Shown here piece by piece: positions 1 through 8,948 of a stretch of 64,000 nt of DNA. The stretch covers positions 2,537,553 to 2,601,552 of the forward strand of contig CP058708.1 in assembly GCA_013414765.1 (NCBI GenBank), given 5' to 3'. The first letter of the stretch is position 1. Every line of letters begins with the position of its first letter. Below the pieces are notes generated by a model. It was given only the letters and a program-made list of their open reading frames with translations. It was not told the DNA's origin and did no database searches. This DNA comes from Candidatus Accumulibacter cognatus. Lineage in GTDB: Bacteria; Pseudomonadota; Gammaproteobacteria; Burkholderiales; Rhodocyclaceae. Position numbers and translations under genes: made by a program.

Positions 1-543
1 ATTGGCCGGATGGACTACTACCCGAATCAGGAATGCATGGCGCGTTTCTGTGAGCAGATCTGGCCTTTGCTCAGGCGCTGTCGGCCGAACATCAAATTGT
101 TGATCGTCGGTGCCGATCCATCGCCAGAGATGCAAAAGCTGGGTGATCTTCCTGGTGTCACCGTCACCGGTTCGGTGCCCGATGTTCGCCCATACATTCG
201 CAACTCGGCGCTGATGGTGGCGCCACTCAACATTGCCCGCGGTACGCAGAACAAGATTCTCGAGGCAATGGCCATGGGTGTGCCGGTGGTGACCAGCCGG
301 GTTGCCGCAGGTGGCGTCGACGCCGAGTCCGTGAAGCATTTCCTTGTTGCTGATACAACAGAAGAATATTCTGCAGCGATTCTGCGGATCCTGGACGATC
401 CGGCGGAACGACAGCGACTGGCACTGGCTGGACGGCAGCGCATGCTCAGCAACCATGCCTGGCCGAATTCGATGGCAAGACTAGACCAGATTGTTGATCG
501 CTGCATCAGGAACTTCTCGCAAAGCAAAAGGAAACTCGCATGA
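1..543 (+). CDS. Glycosyltransferase, C-terminal part (exosortase/EpsH-associated sugar transferase), cut by window edge
   Basis: The reading frame is open from base 1 (I-G-R-M-D-Y-Y-P-N), so the start lies outside the window and only the C-terminal Rossmann domain is seen. GRMDYYPN, the NxxARGTQNKILEAMAMGVPVV segment (with the E-x7-E type donor-site motif) and VTGSVPDVRPY are typical of GT4 glycosyltransferases. They particularly recall the PEP-CTERM/EpsH1-associated sugar transferases (TIGR03087-like, from memory). The protein should transfer a sugar to a lipid-linked EPS intermediate on the cytoplasmic side. It overlaps the next gene by ATGA, so the two are very likely co-translated. Confidence 0.85.
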   Translation: MGRMDYYPNQECMARFCEQIWPLLRRCRPNIKLLIVGADPSPEMQKLGDLPGVTVTGSVPDVRPYIRNSALMVAPLNIARGTQNKILEAMAMGVPVVTSRVAAGGVDAESVKHFLVADTTEEYSAAILRILDDPAERQRLALAGRQRMLSNHAWPNSMARLDQIVDRCIRNFSQSKRKLA

Positions 544-1856
544 AAATTAGCATTTTCGGTCTGGGCTATGTCGGTGCGGTGTCGCTGGCGTGTCTTACTC
601 GTGATGGTCACGAGGTGATCGGCGTCGATATCGATGCGACCAAACTGGAACTGATCATGGCTGGCAAGACTCCGGTGGTCGAGGAGGGGATGGTCGACCT
701 GATGGCCCTTGCCGTGGCCAGTGGTCGCGTCACCGTCACCACCGATGCGCAGCAGGCAGTGCTCGACAGTGAGGTTTCCCTGGTTTGTGTTGGAACGCCG
801 TCCGCATCCAACGGTAGTCAAGATCAGGGGGCGATCCTGCGTCTGGCGGCAGAGATGGGCTGTGCGATCGCTGGCAAGCATGAGCCGCACATCGTCGTCT
901 TTCGTTCGACGCTGGTGCCCGGTACGGTTGAGGACGTGCTGCGGCCGATTATCGAAGAAAAATCCGGTAAAAGGGATGGCGAAGGTTTTTTTCTCTGCTT
1001 TCAGCCGGAGTTTCTGCGCGAAGGATCGTCGATTCGCGATTACGACAAACCTCCGTTCACCATCGTCGGTGCCAACCATGCGTATCCTGTCAAGCGCTTG
1101 CGCGCACTGTTTGGCAATTTGCCGTGCCGCTTCATTGAAACCTCGGTTCGCTCCGCCGAGATGATGAAATATTGCTGTAACAACTTTCATGCGCTCAAGA
1201 TCACCTTCGCCAATGAAACGGCACGCCTTTGCGAAGCTCTCGGCGTCGATGCCTTCGAGGTGATGGATCTGGTCTGTCAGGATACACAGCTCAATATTTC
1301 GACGGCGTATCTCAAGCCCGGCTATGCCTTTGGCGGCTCGTGTCTGCCGAAGGATCTGCGCGCGACGACCTACCTTGCCAAGATCCACGACGTGGACATC
1401 CCGATGCTTGGTGGCATCATGCAGTCGAACCGCAATCATCTGGAACTGGCGCTGCGAAAACTGCTTTCCCTCGGCAAGCGAAAGATCGGTTTCGTCGGAC
1501 TGTCGTTCAAGACCGGTACTGACGACCTGCGAGAGAGTCCGCTGGTGACGCTGGCAGAACAACTCATCGGCAAGGGGATGCAACTGGCCATTTATGATCC
1601 GGAGGTCCATCTGGCAAGTCTACTTGGAGCCAACCGCAGCTTCATCCAGACGCATCTGCCGCATATCGGGCAGATGATGAGGCCGGAACTCGAGGAGGTC
1701 ATTCGAGAGTCGGAGGTGCTGGTGATTGGGCTCGCCGGACAGGCGGTCGCGGATACCCTGGCCAGATCATGCAGTTCCGGGCAGGTGCTGCTTGATCTGG
1801 TCCGGCTTCCAAATCGTCCAGCGATTGCGGCCAGAGTGCTTGGATTGTGCTGGTAG
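540..1856 (+). CDS. algD: GDP-mannose 6-dehydrogenase-like UDP/GDP-sugar dehydrogenase
   Basis: 438 residues, almost the length of Pseudomonas AlgD (436). The N-terminal NAD-binding motif GLGYVG is at 7-12. The catalytic cysteine is in GGSCLPKD at 265-272 (C268, the same number as in AlgD). The protein ends in LCW as AlgD does (GICW), and GLSFKTGTDDLRESPLV in the C-terminal domain also matches. The family oxidises the 6-hydroxyl of GDP-mannose to GDP-mannuronate in two NAD-dependent steps. No alginate polymerase or export genes are visible, so the product probably feeds uronate into the EPS made by this locus. UDP-glucose as substrate cannot be excluded from sequence alone. It overlaps the preceding glycosyltransferase by 4 bases. 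Confidence 0.88.
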   Translation: MKISIFGLGYVGAVSLACLTRDGHEVIGVDIDATKLELIMAGKTPVVEEGMVDLMALAVASGRVTVTTDAQQAVLDSEVSLVCVGTPSASNGSQDQGAILRLAAEMGCAIAGKHEPHIVVFRSTLVPGTVEDVLRPIIEEKSGKRDGEGFFLCFQPEFLREGSSIRDYDKPPFTIVGANHAYPVKRLRALFGNLPCRFIETSVRSAEMMKYCCNNFHALKITFANETARLCEALGVDAFEVMDLVCQDTQLNISTAYLKPGYAFGGSCLPKDLRATTYLAKIHDVDIPMLGGIMQSNRNHLELALRKLLSLGKRKIGFVGLSFKTGTDDLRESPLVTLAEQLIGKGMQLAIYDPEVHLASLLGANRSFIQTHLPHIGQMMRPELEEVIRESEVLVIGLAGQAVADTLARSCSSGQVLLDLVRLPNRPAIAARVLGLCW

Positions 1857-1867
1857 GGACAGGCCGC

Positions 1868-2038
1868 ATGTCGGACTCCGCTCGGCGCTGGCATCTGAGT
1901 GTCTGGGTCAGTCTGATCATCCTGGCTGGCGCGCTGTTATCCTTGGCGCCATACATGACGAGTCAGCTGGCGCTGCTGATTGCTCTCTCTGGATGGGTCT
2001 TGGCCAAACGAGAACTGTCGCGGCGTGTCGAGGGGTGA
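1868..2038 (+). CDS. Small two-helix membrane protein of unknown function
   Basis: 56 residues from ATG 1868; an in-frame GTG at 1847, inside the end of the previous gene, would add seven. Two hydrophobic stretches, roughly residues 13-30 and 33-47, are followed by a basic tail (AKRELSRRVEG), suggesting a hairpin in the inner membrane. It sits between the sugar dehydrogenase and a glycosyltransferase with almost no spacing, so it is probably in the same transcript. I do not recognise the family. Small membrane proteins in polysaccharide loci sometimes assist synthases, but nothing here shows that. Confidence 0.5.
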   Translation: MSDSARRWHLSVWVSLIILAGALLSLAPYMTSQLALLIALSGWVLAKRELSRRVEG

Positions 2039-2043
2039 CGGAG

Positions 2044-3198
2044 ATGGCAGGCGTCGTAAAGCAGGTGACGGGTGGAGATCCCTTGTCGCTGATCTGTGTG
2101 GTTGGGCCGCTGCCGCCACCGTCTGGTGGCATGGCGAATCAATGCGAGCAACTCGTTCGTTTGCTGCGGGCTGACGGCTTTGATGTCGAACTGGTACGCA
2201 CCAACGCGCCCTATCGACCGGCCTGGGTGGGTCATTTGCCGGTGCTGCGCGCCGGTTTCCGTCTGCTGCCGTATCTGCTGGAGCTATGGCTGGCGGCTGG
2301 GCGCGCGAGCGTGATGCATGTTCTTGCCAACTCCGGCTGGGCCTGGCATTTGCTTGCCGCCCCGGCGATGGTCATCGCTCGCCTGCGTGGCACGCCGGTG
2401 ATCATCAACTACCGGGGAGGGAATGCCGATACTTTCTTTGCGGGAGCGCCGCGAAACGTACTCCACATGCTCGCCGGGGCAGCATTGAGAGTCACTCCTT
2501 CGGCATTTCTGCAGCGGGTCTTTTCGCGCTACGGGCTGACTGCCGAAGTCATTCCAAATATCGTCGATCTTTCCCGATTCATTCCAAGCCCGCCACGATG
2601 TTTTGGTGACGCGCCACATCTGGTGGTCACCCGCAATCTCGAAGCGATCTACGATATTCCGACAGCGATGCGAGCTTTTGCCCGGGTCAAGCCCTCATTT
2701 CCGGGCGCCCGCTTGACTGTCGCCGGCAGCGGGCCGGAGCTTGGACACCTGCAGCAACTGACTGTTGAACTTGGTCTGCAGGACAGCGTATGTTTCGCCG
2801 GTCGCATCGACAACGCCGACATTCCCGCGCTGTACTCTTCAGCGGATTGCCTGATCAATCCGAGCACCGTCGACAACATGCCGATCTCTATTCTCGAAGC
2901 TTTCGCCAGCGGTGTGCCGGTGGTCAGCACTTCTGCGGGCGGAATCCCCGACCTGGTTGAGCAAGGAGTCAACGGTTTGCTGGTGCCGATCGCTGACCAC
3001 GAGGCGATGTCGCGAGAAGTCCTGCGTGTCCTGCAGGATGCTGGCCTGGCTATGGCTCTCAAACAGGCGGGTCTGGCACAAGCCAGAAAGTATTCTTGGC
3101 CGCAAGTACGGGGGCAGTGGCTGGACGCTTACCGGCGGGTCGGTGCAGCGAAGAGTAAGTTGACCCCTGTGATCCGTACTAATGGAGATTTGCCATGA
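2044..3198 (+). CDS. Glycosyltransferase family 4
   Basis: 384 residues from ATG 2044, which follows a TGACGGAG Shine-Dalgarno region. The longer open frame upstream only runs through neighbouring genes. The N-terminal acceptor domain carries VVGPLPPPSGGMANQ, the usual glycine-rich loop. The C-terminal donor domain has the GT4 pattern SILEAFASGVPVVSTSAGG (around residue 282), with both glutamates of E-x7-E-like spacing plausible, and LVEQGVNGLLVP. It should be a retaining sugar transferase acting on an EPS lipid intermediate; donor and acceptor are unknown. It overlaps the next gene by ATGA. Confidence 0.88.
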   Translation: MAGVVKQVTGGDPLSLICVVGPLPPPSGGMANQCEQLVRLLRADGFDVELVRTNAPYRPAWVGHLPVLRAGFRLLPYLLELWLAAGRASVMHVLANSGWAWHLLAAPAMVIARLRGTPVIINYRGGNADTFFAGAPRNVLHMLAGAALRVTPSAFLQRVFSRYGLTAEVIPNIVDLSRFIPSPPRCFGDAPHLVVTRNLEAIYDIPTAMRAFARVKPSFPGARLTVAGSGPELGHLQQLTVELGLQDSVCFAGRIDNADIPALYSSADCLINPSTVDNMPISILEAFASGVPVVSTSAGGIPDLVEQGVNGLLVPIADHEAMSREVLRVLQDAGLAMALKQAGLAQARKYSWPQVRGQWLDAYRRVGAAKSKLTPVIRTNGDLP

Positions 3199-3914
3199 CT
3201 GCACTTTCCGAGACACTGCTGCGGAAATGCTACGCCAATAGCCCTCATCCCTATCGTTTGTACGAAGAGCACGTCACGCAACTACTGACTCCAGATTCCG
3301 TATTGCTCGACGCAGGTTGTGGGCGTACCGTCCCGGTCCTGAGAAAGTATCTTGGACGTGCCCGCCGTCTGATCGGGATCGAATTGGTCAGCTTTAGCGA
3401 CGTTCCTCCTGGGATCGAGACCTATAATGCCGACCTGTCTGACATGCCGTTGCCCGACGCCAGTGTGGACCTCATCATGTCACGCAGCGTTTTCGAACAT
3501 CTGACTGACCCCGCGGCAGTGTACAAGGAGTTCGCGCGTGTCTTGCGCCCGGGAGGCGTGCTGGTGTTCCTGACCGCCAACATGTGGGATTACGGTACTC
3601 TGGTTGCGCGCCTGGTTCCCAACCGCTTCCATAGCAGGATCGTCAAGCAGGTGGAAGGAAGGGCGGAAGAGGACACTTTTCCGACCGCCTATCGGACCAA
3701 CACTCGTGCCGATGTGGAACATCTGGCGACTTCGGCTGGGTTCACTGTAGAGAACTTCGAGTACCTTAGCCAATACCCCAACTATTTGATGTTCAATGGT
3801 GCCCTGTTCTTCCTGGGCACATGCTACGAGAAATTGATCAGCCGCTTCGAGATCCTGCGCTTTCTCCGGGGCTGGATCATGGTCACGCTGCGCAAGCCGG
3901 GCCTGAGTCGCTGA
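3195..3914 (+). CDS. SAM-dependent methyltransferase (class I, Methyltransf_11 type)
   Basis: 239 residues. The SAM-binding motif I is VLLDAGCGRT at 36-45. Acidic motif II is near GIELVSF, motif III is MPLPDASVDLIMSRSVFEHL and motif IV is RVLRPGGVLVFLTAN. This is the Methyltransf_11 layout. The C-terminal ~70 residues contain a hydrophobic patch (YLMFNGALFFLG) that may rest on the membrane. Its place between a glycosyltransferase and a CapK-like enzyme suggests methylation of a sugar or of the EPS chain end; the acceptor is unknown. It overlaps the upstream gene by 4 bases and is followed by a 260-base gap. Confidence 0.82.
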   Translation: MTALSETLLRKCYANSPHPYRLYEEHVTQLLTPDSVLLDAGCGRTVPVLRKYLGRARRLIGIELVSFSDVPPGIETYNADLSDMPLPDASVDLIMSRSVFEHLTDPAAVYKEFARVLRPGGVLVFLTANMWDYGTLVARLVPNRFHSRIVKQVEGRAEEDTFPTAYRTNTRADVEHLATSAGFTVENFEYLSQYPNYLMFNGALFFLGTCYEKLISRFEILRFLRGWIMVTLRKPGLSR

Positions 3915-4176
3915 CAGCAGCTGCGAGTTAGTGGCTGGTCGGTGGTAGAGCACTGAAGAACAGGATGGCGGACATGGTTCAGCGGGGAATCCTTGGTTTG
4001 CGACTACGATGGCTTGACCAACCCGCCAGGGTTCGGGAAATGGTGCGGTGCTTACCAGCGTCCTCGCCGGATGGAGAAAAAGCCGGACAGGTGCGGGCGA
4101 CAATGCGGTGTATTCGTTTGCAGGTGCGAACGCAACCAGGTGCTTTTTGTCGTCGGCTTGCCGCGAGGAGAAGCTC
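3915..4176. other. Intergenic gap in the EPS locus
   Basis: 262 bases between the methyltransferase and the CapK-like gene. I see no convincing gene; an ATG-initiated frame running from 4048 is explained by the better start at 4177. It may hold a secondary promoter, but no clear -35/-10 pair stands out. Confidence 0.4.
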
Positions 4177-5556
4177 GTGAACTTGTATACAGCCATGTGT
4201 TCACATTTCCTCTTTCCCTTGCATGAGCGTCTCAAAGGGCACGATTCAGTGGCCGTGCGCAAGAGGCTTGAGGAAAGCCAGTGGTGGTCAGCGGATCGAC
4301 TGGTTGACTATCGCACGGGTCGTCTGCGCGACTTCCTGGCCGACATTGGGCTGCGCGTTCCCTATTACCGGGATTTGTTCCGGCGTCTTGGCTTCGACCC
4401 GAGGTCGGTGCGCAGTATTGATGACTTGTCCGCCTTGCCGTTACTGAACAAACACGACATTCGCGTCAACGTCGACCGACTCAAGTCAGACAGTCACGGT
4501 CCGCTGACGCGCTACAACACTGGTGGTTCTTCCGGTGAGCCGCTGATCTTCTATATGGGCCGGGCGAGGAAGAGCCACGACGTGGCCGCCAAGTGGCGCG
4601 CCACGCGCTGGTGGGACGTTGACATCGGCGATAGCGAACTGGTGGTCTGGGGGAGCCCAATCGAACTGGGTGCGCAAGACCGTATTCGACGTCTGCGCGA
4701 CGGGCTGATGAGAAGCCATTTGCTGCCGGCCTTTGAAATGTCAGCGACGAACCTCGATCGCTTTGTGGATACCATCCGAACCCGGCGTCCGACAATGCTT
4801 TTCGGTTACCCATCGAGCCTTTCTCTGATCGCCCGCCATGCGCAGCAGAAACACCTGGAAATGAGCAGGCTGGGTATCCGTGTCGCATTTGTGACTTCAG
4901 AAAAGCTCTACGATGAGCAGCGCACCCTGATCAGCGAAGTATTTGCCTGCCCGGTGGCCAACGGTTACGGTGCCCGCGATGCTGGATTCATTGCGCACCA
5001 GTGTCCTTCCGGTAGTCTGCACATCAGTGCCGAGGACATCGTGATCGAAACCGTGGGTCCGGATGGCAGGCATGTAGGGCTCGGGAAGCCCGGCGAAATC
5101 GTTGTCACACACCTGGCGACAGCGGATTTCCCTTTTGTCCGCTACCGCACCGGCGATATCGGTCTCCTGAGCGACAGGATCTGCCCCTGCGGCCGCAACC
5201 TGCCTGTTCTGGAAGAGGTACAGGGGCGCACCACAGACTTTGTGATCGCCCAGGATGGTACCGTGATGCACGGGCTGGCGCTGATTTATACGGTTCGTGA
5301 CCTGCCTGGTGTCGAGCGTTTCAGAATCGAGCAGGTGTCCATCGATCAAACGGTCGTCAAGGTCGTTACCGGATCGGCTTTTGGCCAGGTGTCGGAGGAT
5401 CGTATCGTGCGCGATTTCAAGGCGCGTCTGGGCAGAAACGTGGATGTTCGCATCGAAAAGGTCAGTGAAATTGCCAGCGAAGCATCCGGAAAGTTCCGCT
5501 ACGTCGTCAGCCACGTGAAACCCCTTGTGGGTGTTGAGAAAGTTACGGATGCGTGA
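4177..5556 (+). CDS. Phenylacetate-CoA ligase-like adenylate-forming enzyme (CapK/PaaK family)
   Basis: 459 residues starting at GTG 4177, chosen because a perfect GAGGAG lies six bases upstream; the ATG at 4048 has no such site and would add a non-homologous leader. The adenylate-forming signature YNTGGSSGEPL is at 113-123. The C-terminal FVRYRTGDIG (about 319-328) and a CPCG element follow, as in CapK/PaaK proteins. Such proteins in capsule and EPS loci are thought to activate a carboxylic acid as acyl-AMP, possibly to decorate sugars, but the real substrate is not known. The stop codon overlaps the next gene's start by 8 bases. Confidence 0.85.
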   Translation: MNLYTAMCSHFLFPLHERLKGHDSVAVRKRLEESQWWSADRLVDYRTGRLRDFLADIGLRVPYYRDLFRRLGFDPRSVRSIDDLSALPLLNKHDIRVNVDRLKSDSHGPLTRYNTGGSSGEPLIFYMGRARKSHDVAAKWRATRWWDVDIGDSELVVWGSPIELGAQDRIRRLRDGLMRSHLLPAFEMSATNLDRFVDTIRTRRPTMLFGYPSSLSLIARHAQQKHLEMSRLGIRVAFVTSEKLYDEQRTLISEVFACPVANGYGARDAGFIAHQCPSGSLHISAEDIVIETVGPDGRHVGLGKPGEIVVTHLATADFPFVRYRTGDIGLLSDRICPCGRNLPVLEEVQGRTTDFVIAQDGTVMHGLALIYTVRDLPGVERFRIEQVSIDQTVVKVVTGSAFGQVSEDRIVRDFKARLGRNVDVRIEKVSEIASEASGKFRYVVSHVKPLVGVEKVTDA

Positions 5557-6871
5557 CCTGCTGATACTGGGCATCATCATCGCAGCCCTGCCTTTTGCAA
5601 TCGCTCATACCTGGATCGCCGTGATTTTGTGGACATGGATCAGCCTCATGAATCCCCACAAACTGGCCTTTGGCTTCATCCTCAACGCACCGATTGCTGC
5701 CGTGGCTGCCGGTGCTGCGCTACTCTCGATGGTCTTCACACGCGACAAGCTGCGCATGCCGTGGACTCCTCCGGTCATTGTCCTTCTGCTCCTGGTCCTG
5801 TGGATGTGTTTGACGACGGTTTTCGCCATTGATCCAATCGGTTCATCGAGCCAGCTCAATAAGGTCATGAAGATCCAGATCATGACTGTTGTCGCCTTGA
5901 TTGCTCTGCAAACACGCAAACACATCGAGATGTTCATCTGGATCATTGTTCTCTCGATTGGATACTATGGGTTCAAGGGTGGCATCTTTACCATTCTCAC
6001 AGGAGGAGGCTCCAGGGTTTGGGGGCCTCCAGGCAGCTTTATTGAAGAAAATAACGCCCTGGCCGTGGCGGTGATCATGACCATCCCTCTGATCAACTAC
6101 CTGCGGATGGTCGCAACCCGCCTCGTTTTTCGCCTCGGTTTGCTAGCGCTGATGTTGCTGTGCACGCTTTCGGCCTTGGGATCGCAGTCGAGAGGGGCAT
6201 TCCTGGCGATCTCTGCGATGGGGCTGGTGCTGTGGTATCGATCCGAGAGAAAAGTTGTGAATGGAGTGGCCATCGCTGTCATCGCCGCCGGTTTGATTGC
6301 GTTCATGCCCAGTTCGTGGGAACAACGGATGCGGACGATAGAGACATATCAACAGGATAACTCTGCGCAATCCAGACTTGGCGCATGGCGGTTCTGCGCA
6401 AACGTTGCCAATCACCGCCTGCTGGGCGGCGGCTTCGATCTCTATACACCCTTGAATTATGCGGTATATGCTCCTGCGGAAAGTGTCGGAACGCCTGTGG
6501 CACACAGCATCTACTTCTCGATACTTGGTGAGCATGGTTATGGTGGCCTGTTCCTGTTTCTGTTGTTATGGTGGCTAACCTTTCGTTGCGCAGCCCGGAT
6601 ACGCCGGCAGGCTAGGGATCGGCCAGAGATGGCATGGACCTATCATCTTGCCGGCATGTGTCAGGTCTCCATGGTCGGCTATCTGGCGGGTGGCGCGTTC
6701 CTCCAACTGGCCTATTTTGACTTGCCTTACAACATTCTGGTGGTTCTTGTCGTGACTGATCGGTGGATTAGAGAGGGGGGATGGCACCAGGAAAAAGTCG
6801 GCGCTTTTGGTTCCGGAAAACCCATTACTGCTGCCGCTGCACCCCATCCGGCAGCAAATAAATTGACATGA
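5549..6871 (+). CDS. Exosortase A-associated O-antigen ligase/polymerase-like membrane protein
   Basis: 440 residues from ATG 5549 (MRDLLILG), the start that matches the family; an upstream ATG at 5525 adds eight residues and overlaps the neighbour more. About ten hydrophobic segments are visible. The WISLMNPHKLAFGF element near residue 35 and the Wzy_C-type stretch (ALGSQSRGAFLAISAMGL) are typical of the putative O-glycosylation ligases of exosortase systems (TIGR03097-like, from memory). It should polymerise or transfer lipid-linked glycan at the periplasmic face. It overlaps both neighbours (8 and 4 bases), so it is part of one tight operon. Confidence 0.85.
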   Translation: MRDLLILGIIIAALPFAIAHTWIAVILWTWISLMNPHKLAFGFILNAPIAAVAAGAALLSMVFTRDKLRMPWTPPVIVLLLLVLWMCLTTVFAIDPIGSSSQLNKVMKIQIMTVVALIALQTRKHIEMFIWIIVLSIGYYGFKGGIFTILTGGGSRVWGPPGSFIEENNALAVAVIMTIPLINYLRMVATRLVFRLGLLALMLLCTLSALGSQSRGAFLAISAMGLVLWYRSERKVVNGVAIAVIAAGLIAFMPSSWEQRMRTIETYQQDNSAQSRLGAWRFCANVANHRLLGGGFDLYTPLNYAVYAPAESVGTPVAHSIYFSILGEHGYGGLFLFLLLWWLTFRCAARIRRQARDRPEMAWTYHLAGMCQVSMVGYLAGGAFLQLAYFDLPYNILVVLVVTDRWIREGGWHQEKVGAFGSGKPITAAAAPHPAANKLT

Positions 6872-7848
6872 TCATTAAAACTCTCGCCCATGCACTATCC
6901 CCGGCAGGGGTTCGTGGACGACTCTCGATCCTGATCTTTCATCGTGTTCTCGCCCATCGGGATGCCATTCGTACCTGGGACATCGATGCGAATGATTTTA
7001 CACGCGCGATGACCTGGCTGAAGGAGTCGTTCAATGTCCTGCCTCTTGACCAGGCGATTGCTCGACTGATTGACCGTACCTTGCCCACGCGCGCAGCCTG
7101 CATCACCTTCGATGATGGATATGCGGATAATTTCACGGTCGCGATGCCGATCCTCAGAGATCATGGTCTGACAGCAACCTTCTTCGTGGCGACAGGCTTT
7201 CTTGATGGTGGACGGATGTGGAACGACACGGTGATTGAGGCAGTCAGCCATTGCGGTAAATCGCGGCTGGATCTTTCTGAAGAAGGTCTGGGAGTGCACG
7301 AATTGAATTCGGCTGTCACTGTTCGTCAGGCGATCATGAACATCCTCAATGAGATCAAGTATCGGGAGTCTGCAGAACGTCGCAGGACGGTAGATTACAT
7401 TGCTGCAGTCGCCGGTGTCAGGCTGCCGAATGATCTGATGCTGACCTCGGAGCAGGTGAGGGCCATGCGCCGGGCCGGCATGTTGATTGGTGCGCATACC
7501 GTCACACACCCGATTCTCGCCCGTCTGAAGCCGGATGAAGTGCGCAGCGAGATTCTCGACAGCCAACAGTTCCTGGAGTCGCTGTTACAGGAACGCGTCA
7601 GCTTGTTTGCCTACCCCAACGGAAAACCCAATATCGATTATCGTGCTGGAGACGCCGAGGTCGTTCGCGGCCTGGGCTTTGATGCAGCCGTCACGACAGC
7701 ATGGGGAGTCGCCGATTCTCGGTGCGACCTCATGCAGCTGCCCCGCTTTACCCCCTGGGACAAAACCCGACTTCGCTTTGGCGCAAGACTCATCAGGAAC
7801 TTGTGGCAGAATGAGCAGCTTCGATCGGGACAGATGGCGTGTCCATGA
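6868..7848 (+). CDS. Polysaccharide deacetylase family protein (carbohydrate esterase 4, NodB fold)
   Basis: 326 residues. The metal/catalytic motif 1 FDDGYADN is at 81-88, with the aspartate pair expected for base and zinc ligand. Motif 2 is GAHTVTHP near 208-215, giving the H-x3-H zinc site. FAYPNGKP further on corresponds to motif 3. No signal peptide is seen, though the first 25 residues are moderately hydrophobic. It probably removes N-acetyl groups from the EPS or its precursor. It overlaps the ligase gene by ATGA and is followed by a 95-base gap. Confidence 0.87.
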   Translation: MIIKTLAHALSPAGVRGRLSILIFHRVLAHRDAIRTWDIDANDFTRAMTWLKESFNVLPLDQAIARLIDRTLPTRAACITFDDGYADNFTVAMPILRDHGLTATFFVATGFLDGGRMWNDTVIEAVSHCGKSRLDLSEEGLGVHELNSAVTVRQAIMNILNEIKYRESAERRRTVDYIAAVAGVRLPNDLMLTSEQVRAMRRAGMLIGAHTVTHPILARLKPDEVRSEILDSQQFLESLLQERVSLFAYPNGKPNIDYRAGDAEVVRGLGFDAAVTTAWGVADSRCDLMQLPRFTPWDKTRLRFGARLIRNLWQNEQLRSGQMACP

Positions 7849-7943
7849 TGGGAGAGAAGCAAGGCGCATCGAGTCATGATGAATCGATCTGGGGTCCTGT
7901 CCAGATATTCCGTGCCGTTGCTTAAACACGTCCATGAAAACCG

Positions 7944-8888
7944 ATGTCAACGACCCCCAAGATTTCTGTCATCATTCCCTGCTATAACGCAGAACGATAC
8001 ATTGTCTCCGCGATTTCCTCCGTATTCGCGCAGGACTGGCCAAATCTCGAAGTGGTGGTGGTCGATGATGGCTCCTCGGATCGCTCGGCCGAGCTCATTT
8101 GTGCCAGTTTTCCCGAGGTCAGGCTGGTGCAGCAGCGCAATCAGGGCATTGCTGTCGCGCGCAACCATGGCATCGCATGCGCACAGGGCGACTGGATCGC
8201 TTTCCTTGATGCTGATGACATATGGTTGCCAGGCAAGCTGCAGGCACAGTGGGATACACTAAGTGCCATACCCGGCACGCGCATGTGTCACACTGCCTTC
8301 GAGTTTTGGACCAGCACTGAACCTTCGCCGGAACCCGCCTTTCTGGCGGCATTGCAAAGGCGCTCGGGTGATCGCAAGCGCTGGCTCGGCGTGAGCGGCT
8401 GGATCTATCCTCAGTTGTTACTTGATTGTGCAGTGTGGACATCGACCGTGTTGGTGCATCGATCGGTATTCTCTGAAGTAGGCCCGTTTGATCAAAGCCT
8501 GCGGATTGGTGAAGACTATGATCTTTGGTTGCGCATCTCCCGCGTAACCAAGATTCTGCATGTGGCATTCCCGTATGCCCTGTATCGGCTGCATCCCACG
8601 AGTATTACAAGGTCAATTGTCCAGGAGAACCATCGTGGCCTGGTGATCAGCCGTGCCTTGGCACGCTGGGGTTACCTCTCGCCAGACGGCAGCAGCGCAC
8701 GCAAGGCGGACGTGGATCGTGCATTGGCAAATACCTGGAGCGAGTTCGCGTGTGTCCACCTTACTGCCGGTAATTTTATTCGTGCCCGGCAGGCTGCCCT
8801 GACGGCACTACGTATCGACCTTACCCATGCAAAGGGATGGAAAGTGCTCATCAGCACCTTTGCAGGATCTTTGTTTAGCCAAAAGTAA
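7944..8888 (+). CDS. Glycosyltransferase family 2
   Basis: 314 residues. It begins with the GT2 hallmark SVIIPCYNAERYI. The nucleotide-binding VVDDGSSDRS is at 40-48 and the DxD metal motif is in FLDADD at 87-92. An ED-x-DLWLRIS motif near residue 190 is the usual acceptor/catalytic base region. It is an inverting transferase for EPS assembly; the donor sugar is unknown. It lies 95 bases after the deacetylase and 60 bases before another glycosyltransferase. Confidence 0.88.
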   Translation: MSTTPKISVIIPCYNAERYIVSAISSVFAQDWPNLEVVVVDDGSSDRSAELICASFPEVRLVQQRNQGIAVARNHGIACAQGDWIAFLDADDIWLPGKLQAQWDTLSAIPGTRMCHTAFEFWTSTEPSPEPAFLAALQRRSGDRKRWLGVSGWIYPQLLLDCAVWTSTVLVHRSVFSEVGPFDQSLRIGEDYDLWLRISRVTKILHVAFPYALYRLHPTSITRSIVQENHRGLVISRALARWGYLSPDGSSARKADVDRALANTWSEFACVHLTAGNFIRARQAALTALRIDLTHAKGWKVLISTFAGSLFSQK

Positions 8889-8948
8889 CCAAAGATATTG
8901 CATGGGTGATCTGCGCCGGTCGAGACTTTTCTCAAGGTGAAATGAAGA

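Noticed and set aside
27-1610. Very long minus-strand frame opposite the first glycosyltransferase and the sugar dehydrogenase
   Set aside because: It is the antisense shadow of two clear plus-strand genes and shows no recognisable domain.
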